The notes under the pieces are model-generated. The model was not told the origin of the DNA. It did not search any database and worked only from the letters and a program-made list of their open reading frames with translations. A program made the position numbers and the translations under genes. A stretch of DNA of 64,000 nucleotides from Galeruca laticollis (taxonomy: Eukaryota > Arthropoda > Insecta > Coleoptera > Chrysomelidae). Shown here in pieces: positions 23,070 through 33,757 of this stretch. How positions within the stretch are numbered: position 1 is the stretch's first letter; each line of letters starts with the position of its first letter. The DNA lies in contig OY998181.1 in NCBI GenBank assembly GCA_963921935.1, positions 140,143,423-140,207,422 on the forward strand, given 5' to 3'.

Positions 23070-23121
23070 TAGAAGAAAGATAGTCTTTGCTGACTAGTTA
23101 GGAATAAAACTAGTGAATATT
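23070..23121 (-). repeat. 5' copy of PLE terminal direct repeat
   Basis: Matches 19665-19716; the rest of a full pseudo-LTR is absent, so this copy may be 5'-truncated. Confidence 0.9.
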
Positions 23122-24285
23122 AAACTAACCTAACCTAACTACCGGTTCAAGCGGTCACTCCTACGGTAAACTACTACGGTAAGTGAAACAAAGCTATGTG
23201 CAAGCGTAAGCAAATGGGGGGGAGGGTGGACGGTTAGCGGAAGCCGGGGATGCGGTGGACGGTTAGCGGAATAGCGGAAGCCAGGGGGTGCGATGGACGG
23301 TCAGCGGAAGCGTGCAGAACTAATACGGATTGCAGGCGACCCTCTAGGTTAGTCAAAGCTCTACTTTCGGGGATACGGCTCTCGGTTTATGCGGTATAGA
23401 AATCTCGGAGTCGCGACGGCCACTACTAGGATGTGATTTCTCAACTTTTTAGTAGCGGACACGGTCTCCCTTTACTTCCCCTGGTCGGATTGTATATATA
23501 CCCTAAGGTATAAAATGAAATAACACTCACCTCGGTTGACGGTACGATTTGATCGGTAGCTATCGGTATCGGCTTTCTGAAAGAGAACGGGTTTGTGAGC
23601 ACAATGAAGTCTCTTAGATTTAATTCTCACCTGCGTATGCGGGCAAGGTATCGAGTCTACGGATAGACTGACGACTCTGAGAATCGTTCTGCTTTACGGT
23701 ATGGCTTGTTGGGGATACGGTGCGAATAAGTAAGTGTCGCCGACTGTCGGTGCAGGTTAGAGAAATTATATTACATTGTATCGATGTTATTAAACGGACG
23801 GAGAAATACAGTATTCGAACGCTTTATTTAATATTATACGGGAGATTGTGCTTTTGCCAGGTCTTTGAAAATGTAACTTCGTTACACTAGGTATATACTG
23901 CCGGAAAATTAGGCTTCCACGAAAGGGCACCATGGTCTCATCTACAGCTAATGATTCCCCTGGAATTGCCTTCTTTGAACATTTGATCTGAAATTATTTG
24001 ATATTATTTTCCACTCTATAAAGTCGGTTATCTTTATCTGCGCCATCTTAATTGGCAAAATGAAGTACTCTTAGTAAAATTTCTGCTCATCACTGATGGA
24101 ACAAACGTATTATTGTATAGCCTATTTTTTCGCCAATAGTCCGGAATTTTACAATACTTGACAATGAAATTATCTGTCTCAACCCTTACTTCGAAGAATC
24201 TACTAATATTAGTGTTTTAAATGAAACTCACTGTTTCTAGCTAATTCCACAATTGTAATTTTTTCAGAATTTTCAACAATGTTCA
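23122..24285. other. GC-richer noncoding interval
   Basis: 23140-23760 is visibly richer in G+C than the rest of the window and contains repeated GTGGACGGTTAGCGGAA blocks (23222-23312, three imperfect copies). No ORF above 60 codons. 24200-24260 resembles part of the hAT coding region at 31510-31560, and 24233-24254 with 24290-24310 form a ~20-bp inverted repeat (TTTCTAGCTAATTCCACAA). Confidence 0.5.
23222..23312 (+). repeat. Imperfect tandem repeat, GC-rich
   Basis: TGGACGGTTAGCGGAA occurs twice and a TGGACGGTCAGCGGAA variant once, at irregular 30-40 bp spacing. Confidence 0.7.
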
Positions 24286-24633
24286 TTATATTGTGGAATT
24301 AGCTAGAAATACTTGACAATGCCCATTTACTTGACTAAGCCAAAAGACTTTTAATTCATTTTTGTTTTGTAAAAGCTGTGCGCCGTTTCTGTTTGCTTCT
24401 GAAACTATAATTTCAAGAATATCGTGGTCATTGAGACTATATATTTTCACTGAACAAAAATAAATATCAGAACGCAAGGATTTCCCGTCAACTTCATGAC
24501 AATTCTCATTATCTTGTAGTAGGCTATTTACATTGTCACCCTCTTTAATGTCTACTTCATCTAAAGCGTTATCTAAACTATGAATGGTTGGATGCGCTGC
24601 GCTATTGCTACCACCATTACATTTAGATACTCT
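24286..24633 (-). CDS. Unrecognised ORF, possible terminal exon
   Basis: An open frame runs from a plausible 3' splice site (TTATTTATAG, about 24641-24632) to a stop at 24286, about 115 codons. Composition is protein-like: an acidic N-terminal half (NALDEVDIKEGDNVNSL) and then SLNDHDILEIIVSEANRNG and LKVFWLSQVNGHC. I do not recognise the family. Nearby hAT-like scraps suggest a transposon exon, but this is inference. It could be a decayed copy, since no upstream exon was found. Confidence 0.35.
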   Translation of the reverse strand, partial: RVSKCNGGSNSAAHPTIHSLDNALDEVDIKEGDNVNSLLQDNENCHEVDGKSLRSDIYFCSVKIYSLNDHDILEIIVSEANRNGAQLLQNKNELKVFWLSQVNGHCQVFLANSTI

Positions 24634-24641
24634 ATAAATAA

Positions 24642-25189
24642 ATAAGTGAAAAAAGTGTTACTTTATATACCTGTAAAAGAGAACTACCCCCACATAAAAT
24701 TCCAACAACAAACATATATTTTTAATACATACCTGATTCTGAAGATAAAAAATATTTCCAATCGTCAATATTATCTGTAATTTCCTGCAGTTAATTTTGT
24801 GGTAAAATTCGTATTTTATATTTAGTGTTGTCAATACAAGATCGTTTGGGTCGTAGAATGTTCATCACACATATTTACAACGCCACTTAATAACACACAC
24901 ACAATTTACTAACATTTATATTTCTAAAATATGCCTCTCAGTTTGCAGGCTCCAAAAATACTATACATAGCCCATAAACCACAAAATATGTATAAATACC
25001 AACCTGAATATATAGTAACAGCTCAGTCGCAAATTTCCGCTATAAAGCCGCGGTCAGACTAGGCTATTTAGCAGCCGCTGGCAATATCGCCAGCAGCCAG
25101 CTGGATCTGAAGGGTTCACATATGTAAACCTACTAGCCGCTAGTACAGTTGCTGCTGATGACTTGAAAGCAAAGTGATGTGTGTTCACC
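24642..25189. other. Interval upstream of Harbinger exon
   Basis: Noncoding. At 25040-25110 there is a GC-rich patch with an inverted pair (CAGCCGCTGGC / GCCAGCAGCC) that may be the terminal or subterminal region of the Harbinger element that follows. Confidence 0.4.
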
Positions 25190-25639
25190 ATGTCATGTAT
25201 TGGTGTGAGTCGTGAAGTTTTGAGACGTGTGTTCAATATTGAAGTTAAAAAGTTGTGTGAACAGATGTTGAAACGAAAGAATAGGCGATGGTGGGTTAGA
25301 CCCTGGATATTAAGAAGAAACGACCTGGGAGCATCAGAAAGACTTTTAAAGGAACTAGAATCGGAAGACCCATCATCTCATGCAAACATTTTAAGAATGT
25401 CAGTTCCTAAATTTAGAGAGTTATTAGAGTTAGTTACTCCGCTTATCCAGAAAGAAGACACCAAATTCCGTCAGGCTATTTCAAGTAAAACAAAACTAGA
25501 AATAACTCTACGTTATCTAGCAACTGGAGACAGTTACAAGTCTTTAGCCTACCTCTTTAGAGTTCCTCATAACACAATTTCAGTGTTCGTTCCAGAAGTG
25601 TTGAGCGCCATTTATGAGGTTTTACAGCAGTTCATCAAG
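25190..25639 (+). CDS. PIF/Harbinger transposase, N-terminal exon
   Basis: From ATG 25190 (MSCIGVSREVL). Recognisable Harbinger N-terminal motifs are RRWWVRPWILRRNDLGAS, ERLLKELESEDPSSH, a helix-turn-helix region SKTKLEITLRYLATGDSYKS and FRVPHNTISVFVPEVLSAIY. The exon ends at a good 5' splice site (TTCATCAAG|GTACAG, after 25639); the frame stays open only to 25678. The exons with the DDE nuclease are not found to the right. A later transposon (25794-29753) and a deletion have removed or displaced them, so this is a remnant despite an intact exon. Confidence 0.92.
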
Positions 25640-25793
25640 GTACAGTACATTGTTTACCCCTATTTGTATGTTGAGTAGGTCTATCAGGTAAATAGTAAAT
25701 AATTGTTTTTGTTATACTGCAAAACCAGCAAGGATAACGCCTAGTACAAAAATTATGAACACATTTTACTTTAAACAATATTGTAGTTTATTT

Positions 25794-28700
25794 CTGTGGC
25801 AGAAAGTCAAAAAGGCATAACTCAAAAATTCACGTTTTACAGGAGAATTAAAAAACTGACTTTATTGGATTTCGCTTATCAGCAATGAAGATACGAAGAA
25901 TTTTGTTACGTAAAACAAAAGAGATTTTTGTCGGGAATTAGAAAAACACTTTTTTGAGTTTTTTTTTTCAAAAATGCTACGGTAAAACCTTTTTTTATTT
26001 GGAACTCAGAGTTGTGCCTTGAATTAAATGTTCTGACTTTCTGACAAAAAGGCATAACTTTAGTTAACTAGATAGCCACCTAATATAGAATCTGACAAAA
26101 GGCAGCATCTAAACATATTCCCTTCTGTCAAAATATTTTTTGTGATTGATATAATAAAAAGATTCAGTAAGTGTAGATATAGTGTATGCTTTATTATTCT
26201 TAATAATAATTATTTAAAAAACAAATAATCAAATTTTACAAAAAAACAACATTAGGACAAGCAAAAATTAAAATTCTTCACCACTGAAATAATTATCAAT
26301 GTCTGGATCGACATCCCTACTTTCTTCAGACGAAGTTTTTAGGTTTCTATAGAAAAGTTTAGCACTCTCATCGACGAGATCTAACAATTCTAATAAATTT
26401 TGTGCTTTTTTTTGTCTATTGGTCTGTCAGTGTCATATAGAACTTTGAAATCAAAGTTTGCATTTAAAGGTGTTGTCTTCCTTTTAAAGTTTATTTTTTC
26501 AAAAGGGCAGTTTTCCTCTAAACTATTTTTAAATTGTACTATGCCAAATTCGTGTTCATACCTCAGCCATTTTACTGGCCTCCATGAAAACTTTTCTTTC
26601 GTTTCGGTGATTTTTCGATTTACAAGTGGACCCTTTAACAATGCCGCAAAATCCAGGAAGTTCTCTCGCTTCATTTCGACAACTGTAAATTTATTTGCTT
26701 TCGAACCTTGATTGCCTGCAAGCCTAACAAGGTTGTACTAGTCTCGAGGAAGGTGTATGTTAAAGGGACTTCTTTTTTTCGCTTTTTCAATAATGGCATG
26801 ATCAGAGTCGCACTCCATGTGCGTATGCCCTGGCACAAGAAATGTATGGTCAATAATTTTTATGTTGTTACTTGCAGATGCTACATAAGACAACATAGCA
26901 GCTACATGTGAATTTTTATTTTGGCCGCCACATGTGTCGCTGTAGCAAATGATGTGCTCCGTTTCTTTTAATTCGGAAAAATATTTGTAAAGACAAGATG
27001 CGATCTCGTTTGCACCTCGTCCAGCAATTGCTTCGTGCCACATAAAGTGCATTGATTTTTGGGTCACACAATCATGAACTGTTAAATTATAGGTGTGAAG
27101 TTGTCTTTTGTAAAATACGGTACCTGTCGAAAGGTATGGGGTGGGTAGCACTTGTTGCAAATCAAAAACTATAACTTTTGTGCTTGGCGCATTGGTAGAT
27201 AAAAGTTTGTCATCTCTTTTACTATTATAAGCTTTATCAGCATCTAAATGGTGTTGAGTTAATTGCTCTTTAAGCTGATCTTTAATATTGTCATTTGAAG
27301 AACTTTGAATTTTCATATGAAAAACATCACATGTGTTGCAGGTATCGTTGCTCGGCTTTTTAAACTTCAAATTTAAATTATCAACAACTTGTGAATAGAT
27401 TTTAATTGAAACAGGCTTTACTCCATCTTTCATTGCTTCTTCACAGTAAAGTTTATGCATTTCAGCCTTTGTTAAATCGGCTGCTAAATATTTTTTTTCG
27501 GTGTGTCGTCGAGAATAGTGGGACTCGTACGCAGGGAATTTTTTAATATGATCAACTACTCTTTGCAAACTACTTTCTGATAGTTTGTGGCTCGGGGCAT
27601 GTTTACCGCGCTTGTCTAAATATGGAATGCCACTATCAGAAGCAAGTTTCTTTTTAGTAACAAACAGAATGAATTTATTTGTTTCGTCAAAAGTGGCACA
27701 AAAGCATTCTTTGCACACTTGAAACCTTTTGCTTTTGACTTCCAAAAAGTACGAAAATGTTTTTTCTCTATTTTTTGCCTTACCTCGAGCATCACTTTTA
27801 AGAGTTGCAATTTTTTTGTCGTCACAACTGATTAAACTTGCAATATAAGATACTCGTCGGTCATAGTTTCCCATTTTCCAATAATCATTAAATAAAATAA
27901 GCCTTGTAGCCTCATCTATCTGTTCTCTGCATTTTCTTCTGCAATTTAATTTCAGTGGTCTTATTTTTCTTTCTCTAACTGGCTTTTGACTGCTTGAGAT
28001 GTACGCTTTGCCGGAGTTTTCGCAAACTTTTATTTCTTTTTTTCTTTGTCTTTTTTCAGAAATTTTTTTGGGTTTTGGATTTTGCTTTGAAGCACTTGAT
28101 CTACTGGGCTTGTTAAGGTTATTTTCTTTATCTGAATCTGAAGTTTCAGAGTTTGGATTTTGCTTTGAAGCACTTGATCCACTGGGCTTGTTAAGGTTAT
28201 TTTCTTTATCTGAATCTGAAGTTTCAGAGTCTTCTTCTTCAGCAGTATAATCCGGATCTTGCACACTATCATCCGAGTCTTCAACAAAAGTGTATTGTTC
28301 CAAGCACACTATAACAAAATTAAAAAATCAATACCGAGTTCTTATAAATACCTATTAACGACCAACTGGCTATGAAATGAACAAAATTGACGCGCTTACA
28401 TGAGTGATTAAGCACGAACAAAAAACGATTTTGTTTATTCTATAGCCAGTTGGTCTTTACAAACATTTATAAAAAAAAGCAATAATTTTCTGTACTTATC
28501 TGCATTTAAATAAAAAATATTTTAAAAGGCATTAATTGAATTAGCTTACCGTTTTGAAAGTTGTTGCTGACACTCTCAAGAAATAGCTCATTTTTGTCGT
28601 ATTTGTAATCATTAAAACAATTGACGGACGTGCCTGTCTCATTTGCAACTGGGGGATGAAATACTAAAAAAAAAAAATTAAGCAGTTTAAATTTAAAATA

Positions 28701-29753
28701 TTTTAATACCAACCTTCACCATCTAAATGATATTTAATTCGGACAGCTTTTTTTAATAAACTTTGCTGAACATTTTGGCCACCTGGCAGTTCTACAATGA
28801 AAAAAAAAACAAAGTACCGATCTACTTATTATTATTATTTCAAAATAATAAAAGGATTAATTTTCATCATTGTAAACTTTATTTGATTGAATTGTTTGAT
28901 ATTATTTTTAAATGTTTTTAATTAACCAATAATATTTTTTATTAAAATAGAACGCTAATTAAATTTTTAAATAAATCAAGTTTTATTTTCTTTAACAAAT
29001 TCTATAACTTTTTTGACTAGGCTTTGTTAATTTGCCTTATTTAAAGCAATTCCGCACTAGAATGAATACAAACACGTTTTCTTTTATTATTTTTTTAAAT
29101 TCTGTAATGAAAAAATACGATAAAGAATACTTACGGCAGTTGGCCACCATTAATTCGGTGCGCTTGCTTACACTCATCATCAGTCTACACACATCACACC
29201 TACTGCAGTGATTAAAATGAAATGCGAAAGAATCCGTACCGAAGGGGTGTTTTTAATAGACTTTCCGCATAGACAATCGTACGAAACGTGCCGAAATTAC
29301 ACGATTATTAAATTCTAGATAATTTCTTACCGACAAAAAGACATATATCTAAATAAGACCGAAACATTTTGTCGGCATTCGAAACCGACAAAGAGTCATA
29401 AGTCGACTAATGCCGCTTTGTCTGACTAGATTTCCCCGAAAATATGATTCAACTGTAGTTATGCTCTTATGTCGGATGACAAGGTTAAAAAATATTATAA
29501 TATCTAAAGATATACCTTCCTGTCAAAAAAATAAAAAATAAAAAAAATTGTTAACTCCAATTATATCTTTATGCAAGGAAGAAAAAATATTTTTCATTCA
29601 GATATTCCCTTATGTTAAAAAAAAACCGTTATTTTAAAGGAATATAGATAAACCCTTTTGCCAGATTATCAAGCTTGAAAAATGCTATCGATCGGTATAA
29701 ATAACTCATTTTGCAAAAAAAATTACTTATGCCCTTTTGACTTTCTGCCACAG
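25794..29753 (-). mobile_element. DNA transposon with 4-bp TSD and DUF7869-like transposase
   Basis: Terminal inverted repeats begin CTGTGGCAGAAAGTCAAAA at 25794 and at 29753 (reverse strand) and match over about 27 bp with one or two differences. The flanks carry ATTT on both sides (25790-25793 and 29754-29757), a 4-bp target duplication. The 3960-bp unit holds one intron-containing gene on the minus strand. Variants of GACAAAAAGGCATAA recur in the subterminal zones (26045, 26092, 29333, 29389), likely protein-binding sites. A 4-bp duplication fits the Sola superfamily, but that name is an inference. It sits inside a Harbinger remnant. Confidence 0.92.
26268..29180 (-). CDS. Transposase-like gene, DUF7869-type, four exons, one stop and one frameshift
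   Basis: Four exons with frame-consistent phase-1 introns: 29180-29135 (ATG start, CTGCC|GTAAGT), 28791-28714, 28663-28550 and 28308-26268. The last exon starts with a Ser/Glu-rich acidic segment carrying two 25-residue repeats (28030-28200), then a basic linker. Next comes a domain with a Cys cluster (CKECF; CNTCDVF) and a core with VIVFDLQQVLPTP, YSDTCGGQNKNSH and LVPGHTHMECDSDHAI. These acidic residues probably form an RNase H-like catalytic centre (inference). In-frame TAG at 26738-26740 sits where TGG is expected, and an A8 run at 26406-26413 shifts the frame once before an acidic end at 26268. Otherwise coherent over ~660 codons. Confidence 0.85.
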
Positions 29754-29908
29754 ATTTATCATCTTCACTTTGTCTATAACAGGTCAACTTTTTTTTTCAA
29801 TGTAAAACAAACTGGAAATATTTTAATTTATAGTCAATCAGGAACGACACTTTAATTGAAATTTTACTTATATAAAAAAGTACTTATGAAAGAAACTTAT
29901 AAAACTCT

Positions 29909-30553
29909 TTAAAAATTACTGAAATTGGCATAGCTGTTCTCCGCATTACACAATCCAACCATAGCTTGGGATAAAATGTTCAAACCTCCAATATCATCGC
30001 CGTAGTTTGCACGTGGTGTTTTGTAAGAGCTGTTTTGACTGTATGGTGACAACTGAGGGGTCGAACGAGAGCTGCCGCTGTATGGTGACTGCGAACGCTG
30101 CATGGAAGACTGTTCTTGGTCAGCATCCAAACAGTGTAAGCGTTCTGTTGTGATGAGGTGATTAATTTGACTTTGGCAGGCGATGAAACTTCTTAGTGGC
30201 ATCTCCCTTAATTGGCTAGCAATATACTTCCCATATTTGTCAAATTGGTCTTCATTGTCAACAGATATTTTAGCTATATCTTGCAACTTATCCACAGACT
30301 CTTCAAAACGTGTTTTAGGTTTCTTACTACCAGAAGTAGTTTTCATCAGCTTCAAGTGACGAGTGGGGGGTAGCATTTTTGCAGGAGATCGTTTTGCTGC
30401 TTTATTACCTGATGCAGGAGGCGTTGAATTCTTCTTTCTTTCTGAAGGGCTTGGAGTTGTAGTCCTGACCTCTGAATTTGCTGGCGTTTCGACTGACAGA
30501 ACGTCTGCGGTGTCCTCAGATGGAGAGTCGAAGTCCTCATTTTGCAATGCCAT
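29909..30553 (-). CDS. Harbinger-associated MADF/BESS-type protein, C-terminal exon
   Basis: 214 codons from an ATG at 30553, preceded by TATTTTTTAG near 30571, so probably the last exon of a longer gene whose MADF exons are missing. The N-terminal 80 residues are Ser/Thr/Pro-rich with basic patches (KRSPAKM). FEESVDKLQDIAK and DKYGKYIASQLREMPLRSF resemble a BESS-like interaction motif, followed by a Ser/Gln-rich tail. Such proteins accompany PIF/Harbinger transposases, and the transposase exon at 25190-25639 faces it across the inserted transposon. The two are likely parts of one split, internally deleted element. Confidence 0.7.
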   Translation of the reverse strand: MALQNEDFDSPSEDTADVLSVETPANSEVRTTTPSPSERKKNSTPPASGNKAAKRSPAKMLPPTRHLKLMKTTSGSKKPKTRFEESVDKLQDIAKISVDNEDQFDKYGKYIASQLREMPLRSFIACQSQINHLITTERLHCLDADQEQSSMQRSQSPYSGSSRSTPQLSPYSQNSSYKTPRANYGDDIGGLNILSQAMVGLCNAENSYANFSNF

Positions 30554-30674
30554 CTCCGTAACGTTGTCCTAAAAAATACAAAATTTACATCAAATTTACA
30601 AAAAAATACAAAAAATTCGTAATTTAGTTCGTTGGGTCAAAATAAGCAAAAACGTTCACATTGAAAAAAAACCT

Positions 30675-30789
30675 ATCTCGCTTTGTTTCCCTTCTGTCGG
30701 TCTGTAAAAATTTTTTAAGAAAAAAGACAAAAGTTTGTTAAGATATTACGAAATCTTGACAGACCGGCAGACGGGAAAAGAAGCAAGAT
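30675..30789. repeat. 115-bp imperfect hairpin / tiny foldback element
   Basis: The first 31 bases (ATCTCGCTTTGTTTCCC...GTCTGT) are the inverse complement of the last 31 with four or five mismatches, with a ~50-bp AT-rich loop. It could be a minimal MITE or fold as an RNA hairpin. Confidence 0.75.
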
Positions 30790-30839
30790 TAAAATTTTTG
30801 TCCATATCAAAGTTATTGCTTATGTAGAGAATTACAAAT

Positions 30840-32800
30840 GTTACTTTTCTACGTTCTATTTCAGGTACCGGATAGAGTAGCTGAATGGAAACATATTCAA
30901 AATGTTTGGATATAACATAGCATCGCAACAACCAAGTGCCTTAGTTACAGACTTGAAAACATCCGGCAGTGCCAACTCTCGCCTCTGAACTTCATATTGC
31001 GATAACTTTAATTCAATAAATACATCACCTGGGAGTGACCGCATGTCTTCGAGATATAAATTGACCAAATAGTTCAACTTCCCTTAACAGCTATCGTCAT
31101 CAGGCTCAAATAAACACTGAAAACTCAGAAACACCGACTGATACTGGTCAAATTTCTAATTGAGCTGGTTGATGAAAAAATCCAAAAACTGGATAAAACA
31201 TTTAATTTGTAGTAAGTTTCTGTGCTTCAGATTGATGTTTCGTTGGTGGATGAATTAACAGCAGTAACAATATTACTTCGGTTTGTTTCCCACAAACTCT
31301 TGGAATTTTTAGGTCTACTTCCAGGTCATTCGCCACTGCTTGTATACATTTAAAAATGGAACCAAATTCATTTTCAGAATTTTGCCTTAAACTTTACAGT
31401 TCTGTCGAACATGGCTTGGCTATATTAACGATTTGTTTCAAATTTTGGAGAATTTTGTATAATGGTATGCAAATACCGTTGAAATAATATGAACTCAAAC
31501 CATAAAACTAGAGTGTTTTAAATGAAACTGTTTCTAGTTAACTCCACAGTTAGTTTCATAAAATTAGAATTCAAAATTCCTCACTTCAATGTACTTGTAT
31601 CGCTGTCATCTTTACAGGATGATATTATAAGCAAGGCTTCGATTGCAATATCAAAAATATGCATAAAATCTTGAGTTGAGTCGTATTTTGACGTTCATCG
31701 TGTTGTTGAAATTATTTTGATATTTTTGACTCGAGGATTTAAGCCGGACTTTTCTATGCCGTTCAGCAAAACAGCTTGTCTTTTAGGTGTGTTAAAAAAT
31801 GTGTCAACTTTTTCTACTACGCCAAAGCAGTTCCGGATATTTTGCACTACACATCCTTTAATTACAGCCAGATTTAGAGCATGCCGAGCACAATGCGCGT
31901 ATAAGGCAGATGGGTAAGTATGTTGTATAATTCTGTGGGTGACATTATACTTCCCCGCCATATTGGCAGCTCCGTCGTTGCCTTGCCCCCTTAAATAGTT
32001 TATGTCAACTCCATATTTTTGAAAATTGTCAATGATTTGCTTGGCAAGGGATTCACTCGTTATTGACGTAACTTGTTCAAATTGTAAACAGTCTTCTTTT
32101 ACAAAGTGATAGCCGCCAATTATCTCCACGTAACGGACACATAGCGAAAGTTATTCGACAGTAGAAATGTCACTGGTTTCATCTTCTAAAATTGAGAAAC
32201 CCTGAGCAGCATTAACTTTGTCTACAAATGTTGTTACAGGATGTAACTATCTCATTTTCCACTTTTCGTGAAAGGTACTTTATTTTGCTAGAGCCATTTA
32301 ACACTTCCATTAGCTCCTGGTCACCCAGACTGCGGTACTTTAATATGGCCTTAAAGTTTCCGTCATTTGATGCACTACATTCATTTTCAATGTTTATATT
32401 TCCAATCCCGGTGCCCACATAGAGCTAGTTCCTGTCGCCCGCATAAAATAACAGCATCAATAATGGTCATTAAATTTGACCTATTTTTAGCAACCGCGTC
32501 ATGACGTGCTTGGTCGATTTGGTTGGAAGCGGGTTCGACTGTCTTCTCTTCAACCGTTTCTAAGTGTTTAATGTCCAACAAACAGCTTCTGTTATATTGG
32601 GTAATTTCATGGGGTCTAAAAGCTTCTTTTGCTTTTTTTCAGTTATCAAACTTTCTTTTTACAAAAGCGCCTACTTCTTGGTGATTGATTCTTATGCCAT
32701 GCTTGGCAAATAGACAGATCTATTTACAATACACTCCTTGTTATACTTCAAAGTATGCAAGCCAAGGAAACTCCGTGAGCTGCAAAGCGTTGATTACTGT
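30840..32800 (-). pseudogene. hAT-superfamily transposase remnant (ZMYM1/DUF4371 type)
   Basis: Pieces in order on the minus strand. A TTF-like zinc region (FPWLAYFE, FVKRKFDN) lies about 32630-32800. ILCGRQELALCGHRD follows at 32430-32581, then a DUF4371 segment with FKAILKYRSLGDQELMEVL and KYLSRKVENEIV at 32212-32418. The catalytic-domain motif LRGQGNDGAANMAGKY with ALYAHCARHALNLAV is at 31695-32129. The dimerisation tail with KALGCCDAMLYPNILNM is at 30856-31077. Many stops and frame changes separate them, so it is dead. Related scraps occur at 24200-24310. Confidence 0.85.
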
Positions 32801-32829
32801 GCTTGGATAAAGGTCTCCATGTTAATTGT

Positions 32830-33753
32830 TTAAAATCAAGAGTCTGTTTTTACTAAATAATGACACCGTCTTACTGAATGAGTGAGAATGTCTCCAACAT
32901 TGTCTGGTTTTTTTTTAAAATGGTACCCTTACAACAGATCGCCCTGTGCTGTTACGAGTGGTTGTTATTTGAAAGTACTCTTCACATTTTTGGGACTCAG
33001 GGCTTAGAATTACCTCTTGTGGCATTTCCTCCGTTTCTCAGAATTTGATTAATGTTACATCTAAACTGTTATCAGACTTTTCTGTAGAAAAATAACAAGA
33101 AAAACCATTTGAAAATTAATTTATACTGACTGAACCTGTTATCAGCCAACTCAAAACGGTCTCTTGTAATACAAGATTTCAATTTAATTTTATCCTCTTT
33201 GTCCCAATGAGTTGGTTGAAAATATCTGCAGATATAAGTAAATCTATTTGCCTGGCCTTGTAGAATTGTTGATCTGCTAGATTGTTAAATTGAAAATTTT
33301 GTGCAAACAGAACTTGTTTGTAATCAAATGTGTTAGGTGGAATATTATTTGTTATGTTATCTACTAATAGACGTGATAATTTTGTCTAAAACACACCTAA
33401 ACGTGATTTAATTTTTGTTTCTATTTTTTCACAAATTTTTAAAGCATTTTGTGTGACTCCTGTAATCGTTGCATTTATTTTTTGTGTTTGTGATTTCAAC
33501 TTGTTGCATAATTCTGCAGTTATTAAGTTTGTTTGACTCCCTGAATCTAAGATAGCTCTGCTCTTTGTCATATATTAATATTTCAGCAGTTAAAAGTAGA
33601 ACTAATTTGTTTGTATCTGTCGCTCGCACAGGAGCTTGAGATATCATGACTGAGGTGTTCTGTTCACTACCCGAATTCGTACCTGAGAATTGAGGTTGTG
33701 ACTCGTCTGTGGTCAAGTTATTATACTGATTATCTTCAGCTATCGCAGTCTCT
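32830..33753 (-). pseudogene. BEL/Pao protease and N-terminal RT region (left half of split BEL element)
   Basis: The aspartic protease motif RAILDSGSQTNLITAELCNK at 33386-33571 and the stretch after it (KLSRLLVD, FNQLIGTKRIKLN) are typical of BEL/Pao pol. EEYFQITTTRNSTGR near 32960 marks the start of the RT domain. At least four stops or frame changes are present. Its gag lies on the other side of element B, at 46601-47860. With one copy of the TCTG duplication removed, gag and this segment are in one continuous reading frame, so they belong to a single interrupted element. Confidence 0.85.
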
Positions 33754-33757
33754 TCTG

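Larger units (their letters stand above)
19665..23121 (-). mobile_element. Penelope-like element (PLE) with short flanking direct repeats
   Basis: A 52-bp direct repeat (TAGAAGAAAGATAGTCTTTG...AATATT) lies at 19665-19716 and 23070-23121, on either side of an RT/GIY-YIG ORF. PLEs typically end in such partial 'pseudo-LTRs'. The element reads right to left. Directly upstream of the ORF the minus strand has TTTCTTCTACTTACAG, which looks like a 3' splice site, and PLEs are known to keep introns near their 5' end. 19720-20525 is the 3' untranslated region and contains the hammerhead-like motif. Confidence 0.9.

Noticed and set aside
23122..23150. CTAACCTAACCTAAC-like run resembling insect TTAGG telomere repeats
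   Set aside because: Only two to three units and no TRAS/SART-like element beside it; such short runs are common in insect DNA.
28030..28287. Lysine-rich repeat ORF in an alternate frame
   Set aside because: Out-of-frame reading of the acidic repeats in the DUF7869-type gene.
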